Shown here in pieces: positions 13,701-25,591 of a DNA stretch of 64,000 nt. A program made the translations under genes and the position numbers. Source of the DNA: Angiostrongylus vasorum (Eukaryota > Nematoda > Chromadorea > Rhabditida > Metastrongylidae); the NCBI GenBank assembly GCA_018806985.1, contig JADANN010000001.1:474501-538500 (forward strand). Direction: 5' to 3'. Below the pieces are notes generated by a model, which was given only the letters and a program-made list of their open reading frames with translations, made no database searches and was not told the origin of the DNA. The stretch's first letter is position 1. Each line of letters opens with the position of its first letter.

Positions 13701-16700
13701 TTTCATACGCACTACGTGTCAGGCCTACCTTATCTTCGACATAGGTTGGAGCTTCAGATCTCTTATACCTCGCTAGCGTGATACGAGATAATCCTAGCAT
13801 CGTTATTTCTTCCGCGGTCCATACCACTGAGTGATTTTTTCGTCCTTCTTACGTACCTACCAGTTTTCTGACGCATACATCAAGGGCAGAGAAAGTCGCG
13901 ATGTCGTATAGATGAGCACGGAGACGAGCACAAGAGTTAGAAGTCTCTTTGTGAATTTCGAATCAGCTTTCATAGCGCTAACGTGGAGTTGTTGAATAAG
14001 GCACTCGTATTCTCTGTCATTGTTATAAATAATGGCATCTTCTCATAAGCCAACCAACGATCTGAATAAATCCCTGTTTGCGGGGTTTTCCGACTTCCCT
14101 TTTGTACTTAGCGATTTTCTTCCCTTTCTCTAAGAAATGGATTTCTGCACGGAGGTGATTGTCTGATCCCGTGTTGAACGTTGAGACAACAGCGATATCG
14201 GTTAGGCAAGACCTTCAATTCACTCCAGTGTGGTCGATTTCGTTATAGTACCCTCCACTGGAAAATTCCCATGTCCAACGTTAAGGGGGGAGGGGGGCTT
14301 CTGACAATTAACAATAAAGTCTCCAATAATTACGTTAAAGAATGCATAGTCTTTCCTTTGGAACTTCACCAAGTCCGTACAAAACGTTTTTACTTCGTCG
14401 TCAACGTATTATTGAGGAGTAGACGAAGAAGATTGTCAAAGTCGGCATTGATCCACATCTTCTTAAGCGTAAAAGTCCGGTTTGGATTGTTGACTGTTCT
14501 GAATGAATCGCAGTTCAGGGACAAACTCGTGTTGATGAGAACGCCATCGCTGTCCATTCTTCTATTATCGCATGTTCCGAATAGTTCTGCGGTGTCATAA
14601 ACGACATTGAATAGGCGGTATCTTCTTGTTTCAGTCCGATAGCGTTGTACCTTGTCCTTCTTGCCTGCGGGATCAAGACTTCTATCGAATATGCAGATGT
14701 AAGTGAGCGTGCATTGTAGATATAAATCTCACCTTAGTCTTTCGATATTTAGGTAGACTGTAATGGCTCTTATATTTTAGCAGCCTTTCCATTTGCGTTC
14801 TTCGCAATGCTACCGTATCCGGGGTTCTTTTCGGAGTCATGGGATTGAGGACCAGTTAATTTCACTGTATTTAACATTTGATACTCACTTACAGTTAGCA
14901 GAGCTCTGAGTTAGGAGCTTGGTATACTCATGAATAGCTTGCCACTCTTTTTCCAGAGTAGATGGGTAGCTTATTTGTTGGAGGCGACTCCTAACCGCCT
15001 CCCATATATTTCCTTGTCACTCGATTGCAGACTTTTTAGTCGAATAGACATCTATAATGTAATCCGCCTAAATGAGAACACACGTACATATTCATGAATA
15101 TATCTTCGTCAATACAGAAGGTCTCTGTGAAATAAGCCCAGCAAAAACATGGAGTCTGTCCTCTGGATCCACTTGCATCTCAGGGAAGCATAAGATCGCT
15201 TTTGATCCTCGATTAAACCCCCTTTCCGCCACCTGGGAGCGCACACGGTTGCTTCGCTATTGACTGGCAATTGATTCTTCTGTGAAACAAATCCATGTCC
15301 AATTACTGAGCATGAAACGTTAATAATGTGCAGAATATCGACATAACGACTGAATTTCAAGTAATACTTGCTCATTTGGAAGTTAAATGCATTGCGAACC
15401 TACGGAGTATTTGAATACGTATTTTTTTAATAGAAGATTTAATGCCATTAAATAAAAAATATTCAATCGTAAGCGGTGTAGCGTTTTGATATGAAGTCTC
15501 GTCGATATAATCCTACAAAAATTTCGTCCACTCGTCTTTTTGCGGCTACACTGAGAGAAATGCCGGCTCTAGGAGAATTCCGGCTGGTGAGAGATTGTGG
15601 GGTCTTGATACTACATTTTTTTACAGCTATCATTTGATACGTAATCGTTGAACGATTATCTTATTCCTCGGTGCTTTGTAATGTATAAGTTACCAAGAAA
15701 GTAATATTTGAAGTGTGTCGTCAAATTTTGGCTTTAAGACATATTTATAGGTACATAATGATTCTAAATACGTTGTCTGGAAGGTCTTTCAACGACCTCA
15801 TGCAGTACCCAGTATTTCCGTTTATTCTTGCTGATTATTGCTCTCCTGTTTTGGATCTGCAATCTCAGGACTCTTTCAGGTCTGTGAACCTGTCCTGTGA
15901 TGGGGATATAATAGTTGAATATTTCTGGTGACTTCGGTAGAAACTCCTAAGTATATTGGTTATGTCCAAATATTGCCAATGTTAGGTTTGTAGTTCTGAT
16001 AAAAAACAAGACCACAGAGTTATAGAACAGATTTAAAAGTCGATTTCACCCATGTAATCATTGTCTTATTAAGAGATCTGGGGAAACCAATGGCTATTCA
16101 GGACAGCAAAATGGAGGCGCACTATATAAATAATTATAAATCAATAGAGGTTTGGGCTTCTGCCTTTAGTCTTGTCTATTTCTCTAGCCGTTGGAAGAAG
16201 AAATGTTTATTCGTAAATAGTCCAATTTATGTCATGTTTTCTTTCAATATGTACTCTTGTTACGATTAAAAAAAATTCACAAACATTTGAAAGGTTGCAC
16301 AGATTTTTTGGTACTTTGAGAAATTGCACTGATTTCATTTCTTTTGAACTAATAGATCTGCTTCGAAAATGTTTTTATTTCATTACGATTTTTTTGGGGG
16401 AGAGAGAAATCTTGTTATCGACGAATGCTTTTTTGCTATGAACAGATCCTGTTCAGATGGAATGTAACCAGAACAATACAGACACCTTTCCTATTCATTT
16501 CGCACCATACCACTACGGCAGTCACTACTCCAATATTGGCATTGTTACTTACTATCTTTTACGCTTGTACCCGTATACAGAAATGGCTATTAAATACCAG
16601 GTAAGCAGATTGCTTTCAATTTTCCACATAGCTGTTTCTATTGAAGTGTGATGTGCTGTAAAACATTCGCTTTTATTCTCTTTTGTATAACATTGTAGGA

Positions 16701-18358
16701 TAACAACTTTGATATTGCTGACCGCATTTTCAACTCCATCGAAGATGCATGGCGTCTCTCGAGCTCTGAGTCGACAACTGACTTCAAAGAATTAACGCCA
16801 GAGTTTTTCTCGTTATCGGAGTTTCTAAGAAATCACGAGAAGTTCGAACTGGGAACACGTCAAGGGGGTGAAGTTGTTGGCGATGTGAAATTACCTGACT
16901 GGGTACCCGATAATGATGCCAGACTGTTCATTTTAATCCACAGACAAGCTCTAGAATCTCCGATTGTTACTCAAAATCTTCATTTATGGATTGATTTGGT
17001 GTTTGGTTTCAAGCAAACTGGTAAAAACGCTGTAGAGGCCATCAATGTCTTTCATCCATCGGTTTGTAATTTGTCGTTTCAAACGACATTTGCTCATGGA
17101 AACATTCTAAAACATGTTTGTTTAGTTAGCCTATGCGTATACCGAGGTTCAAAGCCACAGTTGTTTCGTAAAGTGTATGATTTTTCAGTTGATTGGGCAC
17201 AAACTAGTGCTTAGAAGACTGTGTTTTCTTCAAGTACTCAATCTGATCTAAGATAGTAGCTCATGTGACCTTTAATTTGGACTAATAGCTCGTCTGGAAA
17301 GTAATTGTGGATTCATCTTTTTAAAATTTGACGCATTCTTAAATATTGTTTAATGTCTTTGTCCTCGTACTTGGTACCATTCTCACGCCCTAATTTCAAT
17401 AGCAAACTCAACGCTGCTGTTGACAGTAACGGAGCAGCATGTGGTACAACGTTGTTTTCAAAAGTTTTGTTATTGAATAACCAGCGTTGATTAATTGCAA
17501 TAGGTGAACTCTCCTCCAAGACTCGTAGACCGCTTGCTAAGTGGATGCCAATCAGTTTCTTTTTTCAAACATCTCTGTAATTATTTTTGAGAGAATCTTC
17601 AATAAAGATGAAATTTCCATTTTCAGAAAGGACCTAATTTTTTTCAGACGTATGCCAGTACTGTGAATAGCATTGAGCTAGTGGATGAACTTTCTCAGTC
17701 TGCTTTAAGTACAATGGTGCGTAGCTATGGTCAGATGCCAATGCAGGTTTTACGTGCACCGCATCAACCGCACCTTTCTATGTTTCGTAAAGAGAGCGAA
17801 CTTTATCCTGCACCTATTGAGACCGTTCGTGGGATAAGGTATACCTTGTCCTTTTGGAGTATGAATTAGTACGTAAGTAGCGAGAATTTGACTGTTTGCG
17901 GAGTTGGTTTGCCTCACGGCCCATTTCCTTGTTTATCGATTCTAGAATAGGTTGTTATAACGCAGCAAATTAAGTTTTCAATACAAAGAATAATTTTACT
18001 CATTACACTCCAGTAATCGTTCGTCGAGTGATGTGAAGTTTCAGGTGGGGAGACTACGTTGGTAATCCGTTACAAAGTGATGATCTCATCAATGTAGTGT
18101 TCTCACTAAAGACGCCACCACGGGAGCAACCATTCCGCGTTGTTTCTCTGCCAGATGGTTCGGTTGTCGGCGTTCCACTGCATTGCCTCGTTGTGTTTCG
18201 AAGTACTCATCGAAGGAAAATAGGTGTGTGATCTTTTGTTTTAAGTAACAAGTAGAAAGTTCTATAAATTCTTATACAACATATTACTTCACCTTATCAT
18301 ATTTAACACAAAAGCATCTATACACGGCTTCTAGAATACAAGTTATTGCCAACACTGA

Positions 18359-18433
<75 letters not shown>

Positions 18434-19123
18434 CTGTGTCACCTGTAGTCCTGTTGATCGTCGAGTGACTCCAGCGGGCGCCAGTAAATCTTCTATTTTT
18501 TTCCTGTCGCTTGCAAGTGTAGACCAGTGGGTTCTGCTCACTCTAGGGACTCGTTGAGCATTACATCTTTCTTCAAGATTTCTCGCAAAGAACTCTGACC
18601 ATCAGGTCGGTGGTCTTCCTGTACTGCGTTTGACATCCCGAGAAATCCAATCACTAACGGCTCTTATCCATCGGTTGTCTTTCATACGCATTATGTTATG
18701 TGTGCGGCCCACCTTATCTTCGACTGTTTGGCGTACAGAACGCCATCTTTGATGTTTGATCGTTGACACAAGTCGGAGCTTCGGATCCGTTCCCTTACTT
18801 GTGTGAAACGGGATACTCCTAGCATCGTCCTTTCGAATGCGTGTTCAATAACGCTAAGTGATCTCTCATCCTGCTTACGCAGCGACCGGGTTTCTGACGC
18901 ATACGTTAGGGCAGGAAGTACCCCTGAGTCGAGAACGTGGGCACGGAGTCGAGTGTTCCTTGTTCTCTTCACTACATCCTCGATGCTCTTGAAAGCTCCC
19001 CCAAGCCGCTCGTTTCCCTCAACTCTGGAGCTAAGTCGTTCGTAGTGTTGATTTCCCGACCTAGATAGACTTAACTGGAGCATTCGGTGATATTCGTTCC
19101 GTTGAGCGTGAATGGGCATACCA

Positions 19124-19210
<87 letters not shown>

Positions 19211-19233
19211 CACATACACATACATTATATATG

Positions 19234-19267
<34 letters not shown>

Positions 19268-19341
19268 TGTATGTATGTATGTATGTATGTATGTATGTAT
19301 GTATGTATGTATGTATGTATGTATGTATGTATGTATGTATG

Positions 19342-19381
<40 letters not shown>

Positions 19382-19761
19382 CTTAGATACTTGGATCGTC
19401 AGCCCTCACTGATTTTGCGGGCCCCAGGATAATTTTCTTTTTTCTTGGAGTTTTGCTGGTTTAGCCACTGTGGTTCTTTGGAGTCCCGAGGGCAGCCTAG
19501 CCAAAGTCTGCGCCAGATGGTCACCACCACAATCAGTGGCCGCGCTTGTGGGTAGGAGAGAGATTTGCCACCATCAGACTAGTTTGATACCAGAACGCTG
19601 CTGGATCCTGGTATTGTTTTGCTCTTGGCTAGGCTTTCTGATGGAAATGCCGGACTCGTTCTCAACTTAGGAGGCCTTGTTGGGCGGATGAACCGCCCGC
19701 TGTAAATCGCAGCCCGACTTCCAAGAACACCTCCTAGCCACGATGAGGTGGTAAACTATTG

Positions 19762-19807
<46 letters not shown>

Positions 19808-22800
19808 TATGATATATATATATATATCTTGCCATATGCATGTATATATATGTGCATATATATGTATATAATTTTAACTGAAAAAATTAGGCAAACATAG
19901 TACACCATTCCAATTGAAGAACATGGATAAAACACCAGGCTTTGATCGATCCCTCAGGGATGCGCCGTGTATTCGACTTCATCAAGCATCGTTAGAGGTG
20001 GTTGAATGCAGATCTGGTCTATACATTGACTCGAGGTGGCCTTCCGGTCTATCGAGTCAGTGCTGCTGTTCATCCAGACCGGTCTTGTACTAATCTTCCC
20101 TTCTCGGGAGGGATGGAAGCCTTGGTGGGTTTGAGGCGCAGGGTCGAACCTATGTGTATTGCAAGGCAAGCACTGCGCTACAAGTGCCCCCGCATGTTCA
20201 TTCCTGAACATACAATGAAAATGAAACAGTACTGAGAAGATTAGCATGGGTCCTGCTCAACATTCCCATTACAGTTGTAGTTCCAATAATAGTTCGTGCC
20301 AAACTTTCTGTACCTAACTAATAGCGGAGATAGTGAAGAGCTTAAGTTATAGCGTGAACTAACATTCTTGTAATATTAAAAGAAACACTCCGTGAAATAT
20401 TCCGTAGTAAAATTTCAGGCGTTGCACTGATTACAGTTTGCAACAAATTGTGCTCAAATTTCAGCCATAGTATCATGTGTTTTGAATAATTCGAGGTTAG
20501 AATTCGTTGTATTTACCCATCAATGGCGGACTATTTGTGAGATGCCAAGGTGGCAGTTGTCCGCTCATTCATCTCCGTCCGCTGGTTGTTCGTCACGGCG
20601 AACGAACATGACTGCCATAGAGGCCGTGATAGCTACAGTGTCTTAACGCAAATGAATCCTATAGACGTGTTAAAATAACATTAGTACGGGTGCAGGCACA
20701 GGAAAGAAGTCGCAAAAAATTAAAGTTCAAGTCTTCCGTTATCTATTACAAAGGGACAGTTTTTTTAAATCTAGTTGAAACACTAAAATTCACGGGAGTC
20801 ACTGCAATAGGAATGGTTTCGGTTTGGAGGCGAACATTGCAGTTGCGTATTTGTGTGCCAAAAATCACATCGTGGTTTAACATCGCTGATCTGGATGAAT
20901 TTGAAATTTCTTCTATGGGCTTCTCGCCTAAAAATAATCTAATCATACTTGGTTGTGATTCTGGTGCCATTATCACCTATCAAATCAACTTCGATGATAA
21001 GAGTGTGAGATCAGTAAGCAGAAGATTCTGTTTGATTGGTCATTCGCACGCTATAAGCGCTATAGGAGTTTGTGACGAATTTAGCGTGCTTCTCAGTGCT
21101 GATTCTAGTGGGAAAGTCATTGTTTGGGACTCTAACAAACTGACGTTTATTCGTGTTCTAAGACAGTCATGCGCTTTCGCCATCAGATCAATCTGTATCA
21201 GTCGTACAACAGCAGATATTGCCATAGCAGCCGATGTAAAGCGAGGCAGTACTGTTGAATTTTACACTGTTAGTTTTCCAAATTCGTCAATTCTAACGGA
21301 AACTGTTGGAGTTTCGTCTAATATTATTTCTGTTTACGAATTTTAATCTCAACTCTCAAGCGCTCTATAATTCGAGAGTTGTTAACGCTGAGAAGTTCTT
21401 TTTTGAATCTCATCTAGTCGTATCTGAGAGATTACTAATTGCCTTGCGCGAAATACTAATTATGGTGGAAGAACCGTTGCAATTAACAGTTAGAGTTCGA
21501 CGTGAATAGATTTACACTCATATGTGGAGATACGGACCAAAATAAGTTGATACCACTTCATTCTACTTGCGGTCGTTTATTTTACTATACACAGATTTTT
21601 AGTGTACTTTTCATATTTAGTCACCATCATCAGTGTCAGGGGATAAATCATCCAGCAAAGATACTTTCTGTGGGCATAGGCCATGAACACTTGCTGTCAA
21701 CACTTAGCAATTCTCAAGAAATTGGTGCCAAAGAGACCACAGCTGCTGAGTAGAGTTTGCAGATATCTCGACTTTAGTTGACCATTTTATCACAACAGTT
21801 AGCGAAATGTTTTTGCTACTGTAGTAATGTAAATCATTCCGGAGATATGTATTTGTGTAATTATGGAATAGTTGTATACCCACCGATGCCAGAAGGAATA
21901 ACTTTAAGAAGGTTAGTCGTTTGTCAATTTTCCTTTACAAATTGTCTTGTTTCCAGCTCGTATCATCGTAATATTCTACTGACGAGGACGATAATAACCT
22001 CACAGAAAAGCAGCTGCTTTTTGTGTCGTTGTGGCTATTCTTCTAGAATATCCCTCGAGTCAATAGAGTAGGACCTATAGTTTCTTTCATGCACATTCTA
22101 TCCTACCGGTTCATTGTAACTTCCCAAGCGCCCGGAAATAAACCAGCTTTTCAACTTTGGGCTAGCATTTCCGCTGGCGGTTATTTTCTTGACTCATCAG
22201 AAATTATTACTATCTACACATCTTTTTACGAAGAAGATGGAAGTTCTCCTGCTCTGTGAACGTAAAATTTTGTTTTCATGGGCACATAGTTGGTGTTTGT
22301 TACTGCCGCGTTTGCATTTTAAGACTAAAATTCCGATTTAATTATTATGTGTCCTGAGGATTTGGGTAAAAATAACGCTTAAGAAAAGCTATATTATGCA
22401 TGCAATCAGAGGGATAGAGCAAAGTCTTCTCTACAAGTCTCTTAAGTCTCCAACTCCTCAAGGACCTCAGTTGTCCAAAAGTTGTCGGGAGTTGTCGTAG
22501 AACCAGCATCTTCCTTTATGTTTTAGGCACATATAAGTCAATTTTTACTTGTTAGTGATTGTTAACATGGTTGTCGTATGGAATGGGTGGGTATAAAAAT
22601 AGCAGCTCATACCATATATGCTATGAAGCTCATCTCCGAATACTGATAGCACAGTGTTTTATGGTAGGTGAGCATTTTTTCACTAAAACAAAGGGTACGG
22701 CTTCTTCCAAAAGGATGGAACAATACATATACGCACTTAAGTAATCCTTAGAGAAAAAGAAAACATCGGAATTGCTAAGATGATACCTGAAAGAGGTGCG

Positions 22801-23557
22801 CTATAGTGGACAACATCCAGAAAGAAGGAAGGATCCATTTGTTTGGGTAATGGATCGGCCCGCATGGCTTGGTATCAACTCGCAGGGAGTGCAGCGAAAA
22901 ATTAGATGTTAGAATTGTGTAGCGTCCAAGCGAATTTATATATCGAACAAAAAATGTTGATGACCATCATCATGGTTGACCAAGTGCGAATTTTATACCT
23001 CGTGTATAAATTTCATTCGTATATCCACAATAGTTTTGTATGGTCTCGGAAAAGAGTAGCTGTTGAATACTTCTTACATGGATTGAAGCACTCCTATCGT
23101 CTGAAGAAGGTGAATTTCTACATCGCTGCTTTTTCTAGATAAACGGAGATCTCATAAAGAAGATCGATGTTGGTGATCGTGTTTTGTGCATGGCAATGAG
23201 CAATCAAAGTGAAGGAACTGCTATCAACTGCCTGGCTTTAGGATTGCTTTCTGGCGAAATAAGGTAATGGTAATTAGTTCACACCGATATGACAAGGATG
23301 GATCATATGTGGTCGAAAATAATTTTACCTTCATCTTTAACCACACGTGGTTCGTAGTGGATTTTACTAATTGTCAATTTTTTCAAGTCCTCGCTTGTTG
23401 CTGTGGTGTACTGTAGTTACAATGTGCTAAAATTGGCATGCATAATTTTACTGGATCCTTCTTCTATGTATTTGCTCCTTTTCAGGCTAATTGAAACTTG
23501 GAGGCTGTCGACAGTACGGATCATTCGTCATTCTGCATACACAGACCCTGTTATCAG
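1466..23557 (+). CDS. lyst-1: LYST-type BEACH/WD40 protein gene (partial, 23 exons placed)
   Basis: This gene encodes a giant BEACH-family protein of the LYST (Chediak-Higashi/lysosomal trafficking regulator) type, a cytosolic scaffold known to control lysosome-related organelle size. Exons read from splice sites and phase: 1466-1601, 1782-1984, 3072-3210, 6383-6505, 6594-6805, 7108-7270, 7559-7671, 8009-8153, 10339-10481, 10600-10725, 10808-11032, 11565-11726, 12847-12994, 13073-13194, 15751-15879, 16074-16149, 16457-16600, 16699-17061, 17648-17838, 18045-18226, 20696-21268, 23139-23263, 23486-23557, about 1,330 residues. Domain order is scaffold, PH-like, BEACH, WD40. LYST is preferred over neurobeachin or WDFY3 because the segment after BEACH carries WGDYVGNP, like LYST WGEYVGSP. 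The first exon is entered in phase 1, so the start is upstream of the window. At least one exon between 3210 and 6383 is missing, because the phases do not join. The C-terminal exon is uncertain. Introns carry many RTE and SINE insertions. Confidence 0.88.
2660..2950 (-). repeat. tRNA-derived SINE in LYST intron
   Basis: This is a diverged reverse-strand copy. In + orientation the tail (GATAAAAAGCCTAGAGCTCT) comes first and the tRNA-like head (CCACTGCAGGGCTACAAGC) last. The core GGTGATTGAATGCATACCTG and TGGCCTGCCCATGTATC matches the other copies. It is antisense to the host gene, in the intron between exons 1782-1984 and 3072-3210. Confidence 0.75.
6833..7045. repeat. TA dinucleotide array (LYST intron)
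   Basis: About 210 bases of TA repeats, broken by short TATGCATACATATG-type variants. The array lies in the intron between exons 6594-6805 and 7108-7270. The open frame that runs from the exon through it, giving only I, Y and H, is not coding. Confidence 0.95.
8348..8575 (-). repeat. tRNA-derived SINE in LYST intron (left of inverted pair)
   Basis: A reverse-strand copy with tail AAAGCTCTCGGCAATGATCA, GATGCGCCATGCATTC and TGACTCGCGGTGGCC. The tRNA-like head is missing after about 8575. About 70 bases further on an opposite copy starts, so the two can pair in the primary transcript. Confidence 0.8.
8647..8930 (+). repeat. tRNA-derived SINE in LYST intron (right of inverted pair)
   Basis: This is the best complete copy for showing the origin. 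Its head GCGGCGCAGTGGTCTGAGG resembles a pol III A box (TRGCNNAGYGG). About 40 bases on, GGAATCGATCCCC resembles a B box (GGTTCGANTCC). The body follows (TCTATCCATCCGTGG, TGTCTGGGAGGATAGCAGC) and the 3' end AGCTTTATCCTTTATTTATT. Confidence 0.8.
9133..10262 (-). mobile_element. RTE-type non-LTR retrotransposon, 3' half (LYST intron)
   Basis: The - strand encodes the C-terminal half of an RTE reverse transcriptase in broken frames. Visible pieces are [20 protein letters not shown] with the F-A-D-D catalytic box, [28 protein letters not shown] and [18 protein letters not shown], and near the end the [11 protein letters not shown] box. At least two frameshifts and a damaged GRPPTRW-type region show it is dead. 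The 5' part (endonuclease) is absent: recognisable sequence begins at about 10262 inside the RT palm. It is antisense to the host gene. Confidence 0.85.
10808..13194 (+). CDS. lyst-1: LYST gene: PH-like (BEACH-associated) domain exons
   Basis: Exons 10808-11032, 11565-11726, 12847-12994 and 13073-13194 give the linker and PH-like domain that packs against BEACH. Visible marks are GPMRERKKL before the domain, [15 protein letters not shown] for the first strands, and then [15 protein letters not shown] followed by [16 protein letters not shown], the usual W-x-Y-E-D ... R ... A-L-E-I-F PH signature. The last exon ends [13 protein letters not shown], leading straight into BEACH. Two splice sites are weak. 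The acceptor at 10807 lacks a pyrimidine tract. The joint 12994/13073 is out of phase with the best acceptor; the acceptor GCGAG at 13079 restores the frame. Confidence 0.85.
13490..15270 (-). mobile_element. RTE retrotransposon copy with internal deletion (LYST intron)
   Basis: Reading the - strand 5' to 3': a 5' leader (15270-15070, with the GGGTTTAATCGAGGATCAAA stretch also seen at 57.4 kb), then APE-type endonuclease pieces (14880-14020), then directly the C-terminal RT tail (13985-13490, [18 protein letters not shown]). The whole RT palm is missing, with the joint near 13.99-14.02 kb. The element ends GATACAGGTGAT, the family's 3' end. It is antisense to the host gene, in the intron just before the first BEACH exon. 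Confidence 0.75.
15751..18226 (+). CDS. lyst-1: LYST gene: BEACH domain and LYST-specific linker
   Basis: Six exons encode the BEACH domain, the diagnostic module of the family. In order: [20 protein letters not shown] and [14 protein letters not shown] (15751-15879), [18 protein letters not shown] (16074-16149), [19 protein letters not shown] (16457-16600), then a 363-base exon with [57 protein letters not shown] and [18 protein letters not shown] (16699-17061). The next two exons hold [13 protein letters not shown] and WGDYVGNP, the LYST-like linker to WD40. The 15751 exon joins the previous one as GA|G, giving NFEYIMILN as in other BEACH proteins. The intron before it carries an antisense RTE. 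The last exon can end at 18223 or 18226 depending on which donor pairs with the 20696 acceptor. Confidence 0.93.
18358..18430. repeat. TA array at the RTE 3' end
   Basis: About 70 bases of TA repeats directly follow the 3' end of the RTE fragment at 18430-19125 (read on the - strand), as a simple-repeat tail would. Confidence 0.9.
18430..19125 (-). mobile_element. RTE retrotransposon 3' fragment with TA-repeat tail (LYST intron)
   Basis: The - strand carries the RTE C-terminal region: [38 protein letters not shown] and [20 protein letters not shown] are clear. The 3' end (ACAGGTGACACAGGTGAT) runs directly into a TA array (18358-18430), which looks like the element's own simple-repeat tail. 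The 5' side stops at another TA/TGTA array. It is antisense to the host gene. Confidence 0.85.
19126..19380. repeat. TA array plus long TGTA tetranucleotide array
   Basis: TA repeats (19126-19210) pass into about 30 copies of GTAT (19238-19347) and back into TA (to 19378). This is in the intron before the WD40 exon and joins an RTE 3' fragment to an RTE leader module. It is likely length-polymorphic. Confidence 0.95.
19385..19762 (-). mobile_element. RTE-family 5' leader module
   Basis: About 375 bases match 47020-47395 in the opposite orientation. Read on the - strand: CCACCTCATCGTGGCTAGGA, GTTGAGAACGAGTCCGGCA, TTTCCATCAGAAAGCCTAGC, CAATACCAGGATCCAGCAG and AGTGGCTAAACCAGCAAAAC. At 47 kb the same module precedes a second-family RTE, so I take it as an untranslated leader. 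Here it is flanked on both sides by TA-type arrays, with no coding part attached. Confidence 0.55.
19764..19872. repeat. TA array
   Basis: TA repeats with GCATATGA-type interruptions follow the leader module at 19385-19762. Confidence 0.9.
19925..20200 (-). repeat. tRNA-derived SINE in LYST intron
   Basis: A reverse copy. GATCGATCCCTCAGGGATG, GCATCGTTAGAGGTGGTTGA and GGGATGGAAGCCTTGGTGGG match the family. It closes with GCACTGCGCTACAAG, the complement of the A-box head, and includes GGGTCGAACC, a better B-box-like match than in most copies. It is antisense to the host gene, before the WD40 exon. Confidence 0.8.
20696..23557 (+). CDS. lyst-1: LYST gene: WD40 repeat exons
   Basis: A 573-base exon (20696-21268) codes beta-propeller blades, including [19 protein letters not shown], then [20 protein letters not shown] and [16 protein letters not shown], the GH...WD pattern of a WD40 blade. 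It ends FYT at a GT donor and joins in phase to [20 protein letters not shown] (23139-23263), then [19 protein letters not shown] (23486-23557). The joined FYT-INGDLI matches the LYST-type W-T-V-N-G-D-L-V turn. The 1.9-kb intron between them contains open frames without domain signs. A WD40 tail of usual length needs one or two more exons after 23557, which I could not identify with confidence. Confidence 0.85.
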
Positions 23558-25591
23558 GTTTTGTTTACATTTTACTTTGTTATATTCAACACCTTACAAT
23601 TATGACTGAGCTAATTCAGTACGTCGTTGCATTCTTGCTCCACTTACAAATTAGATTTCTTGAGGGACTGTTTGCGGGTTTCACCATACAGTGACTTACC
23701 GCTCATTTCATGAACACTGCTGTGTTTTACGGTCCTCAATAATGAATTGGCTACCAATTTTGCAACAAGGATGATGTTGGGTAGCCTGAGGCGCAGGTCG
23801 AGCTTGCATCTATATGCTTGCAATTTCTTGCTAAATTGCATGCGCTGCTCTCTTTACCTATTCTCTGTCCACTCAGCAGAAGTCCAAATTTCAGTGTCGA
23901 ATATTCACGGAGTGCTCGGAAGTTGTTTGCCACTAAAACATCCTTGGATACCAAAAGCCAGTCGAGGGTACGCTCTACTCAAGTGCTAGCCTGGCAATAT
24001 GGCGTTCACCAAAGAAAACAGCAGAATGTTAACTTCGTTCTTCTAGAAGGCTGATGTTGATGTAACTTTAAGTTACATAGTTTCATTTTATTTTTCGTGA
24101 TGGCCTATTCCATTTGAGTGCATTGTCTACGAGTTTCTATTCATGGGTATATTTTATGTTACACATATCTTCGATTCATAAATCCGATAATTCGGACATT
24201 TTTTTTATTTTTCTAGAAGTTGTCTGGAGTATAATATTGTCATTTGCGCAATCGCACACTAGGTCTAAAACGACTGAGGGTAACTGGATTTGAATACCCA
24301 TTCTTGAATATAACTGTGCCACAGTGTATGACCGTTTTTTCTATCATGAAGTATCCTGACTAACAAATTACGACTGTCCATTTTACTCCATATCTATTTT
24401 AAATCCAGTTAGAGTCATATTTTGTTTGGGACAAGTGGTTAAACGCACTCTCACAACGCGTCCAAGTGACCTCATTACCACATGATTCTATATCTTATAT
24501 CGGGATATCTGTCCGATCTCAAGATCATGCTTAAATCTCGCTACGAGTATCCCGTGCTGTCTACCTCATTACTGCCTAAAGCTTCCAATATGAACCTCTC
24601 GATTGTATTTGTAGTTACGGTTCGTCCATTCTTTTGTCGTTGCTTTCTTGATGTGCCTTATAATGTTTGTGATGAATTTTTCTACTGGAATGTCAGGGAA
24701 TCCTTTTTTGCGGGTACTTCAACTGTACTCCATAATTTGACAGCACAACACATTTGCTTCACATCTTTATCGGTGTTATTCTTCTCTTCCAATCTACACT
24801 TTTGTTTATGAAGATTCGTTTTCTGCAAGTACCATTTCATCATGCATTTCTGTACTATTCGCCGTAATCTACCTATGTTTCGATTAATGAATTATTGAAG
24901 GTCTTTTGTCTCCTGTCTTCTTGCTATCGGGGTTTTTTCATGGGAAAAAAAGCGCGGCAGTGGTTAATTATTTTGTACTAGGATTCTTTATAAGGAGCTC
25001 CTAGGAAATCATAGGCCTCGTAGAAAATTATATATTATAATTTCAAAGAGAATGCTAGCCTTCAGGTAAGGGTAATAGTGTCGCGTAATTTGGCAATGCA
25101 TTTTTTATTCATCACATTTTCACCTTGTTCAGACGTTGCGGAACAACACAAATTCTTCACGTTATCTCTGCGCATTTGCTGATCGGACTCCCTATATGCT
25201 TAAAAAGCTTTATAGACAGTCCTCCACTGTATTATTTTTCACTTGATCTTGTAATATGTAGGCTGTATGTAGCATTCGTATCACTATAGTTTGTGTTGAT
25301 TTGAAGGCTCGTGTTTTTTAGGAAACGGTCGGTGCTGGTGGTAAGAATTGAATATTTAATACTCATTACTACACTTAGTCCGACTGTTGTTACTGGGCTT
25401 GTTTTGACCGCGACATTCGATTATCCTGGCGGATTGTAATGTAGTATCTTGCGGCAATGTGCTGAATTATTCTGAACATCAGGAAGCAGACGTCGTGTTG
25501 TGGAAGTGTCAGTCTCTAATTGGCCTGTTCGTGTTGCGACGTCGGCTAATTGGAAGTTCTAGAATACAGACGCTTGAGGTATTACACTTAG
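23558..25591 (+). other. Stretch after the last sure LYST exon, no clear gene
   Basis: The end of the WD40 propeller should lie here or further on. Open frames up to 109 codons (24482-24811) show no WD40 pattern. A splice-like TTTTTTAG|G ... G|GTAAGA pair near 25320-25341 would frame only 19 bases. I can support no gene. Confidence 0.4.

Noticed and set aside
19238..19347. Possible CRISPR-like or other regular array
   Set aside because: It is an uninterrupted tetranucleotide microsatellite without spacers, in a nematode intron.
19087..19432. Two overlapping open frames rich in Y, I, M, C and V
   Set aside because: They are translations of TA and GTAT arrays, not genes.
21306..22071. Open frames of 67-97 codons after the first WD40 exon
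   Set aside because: The FYT|GTTAGT donor at 21268 joins in phase to INGDLI at 23139, so these are intronic. No WD40 pattern is present in them.
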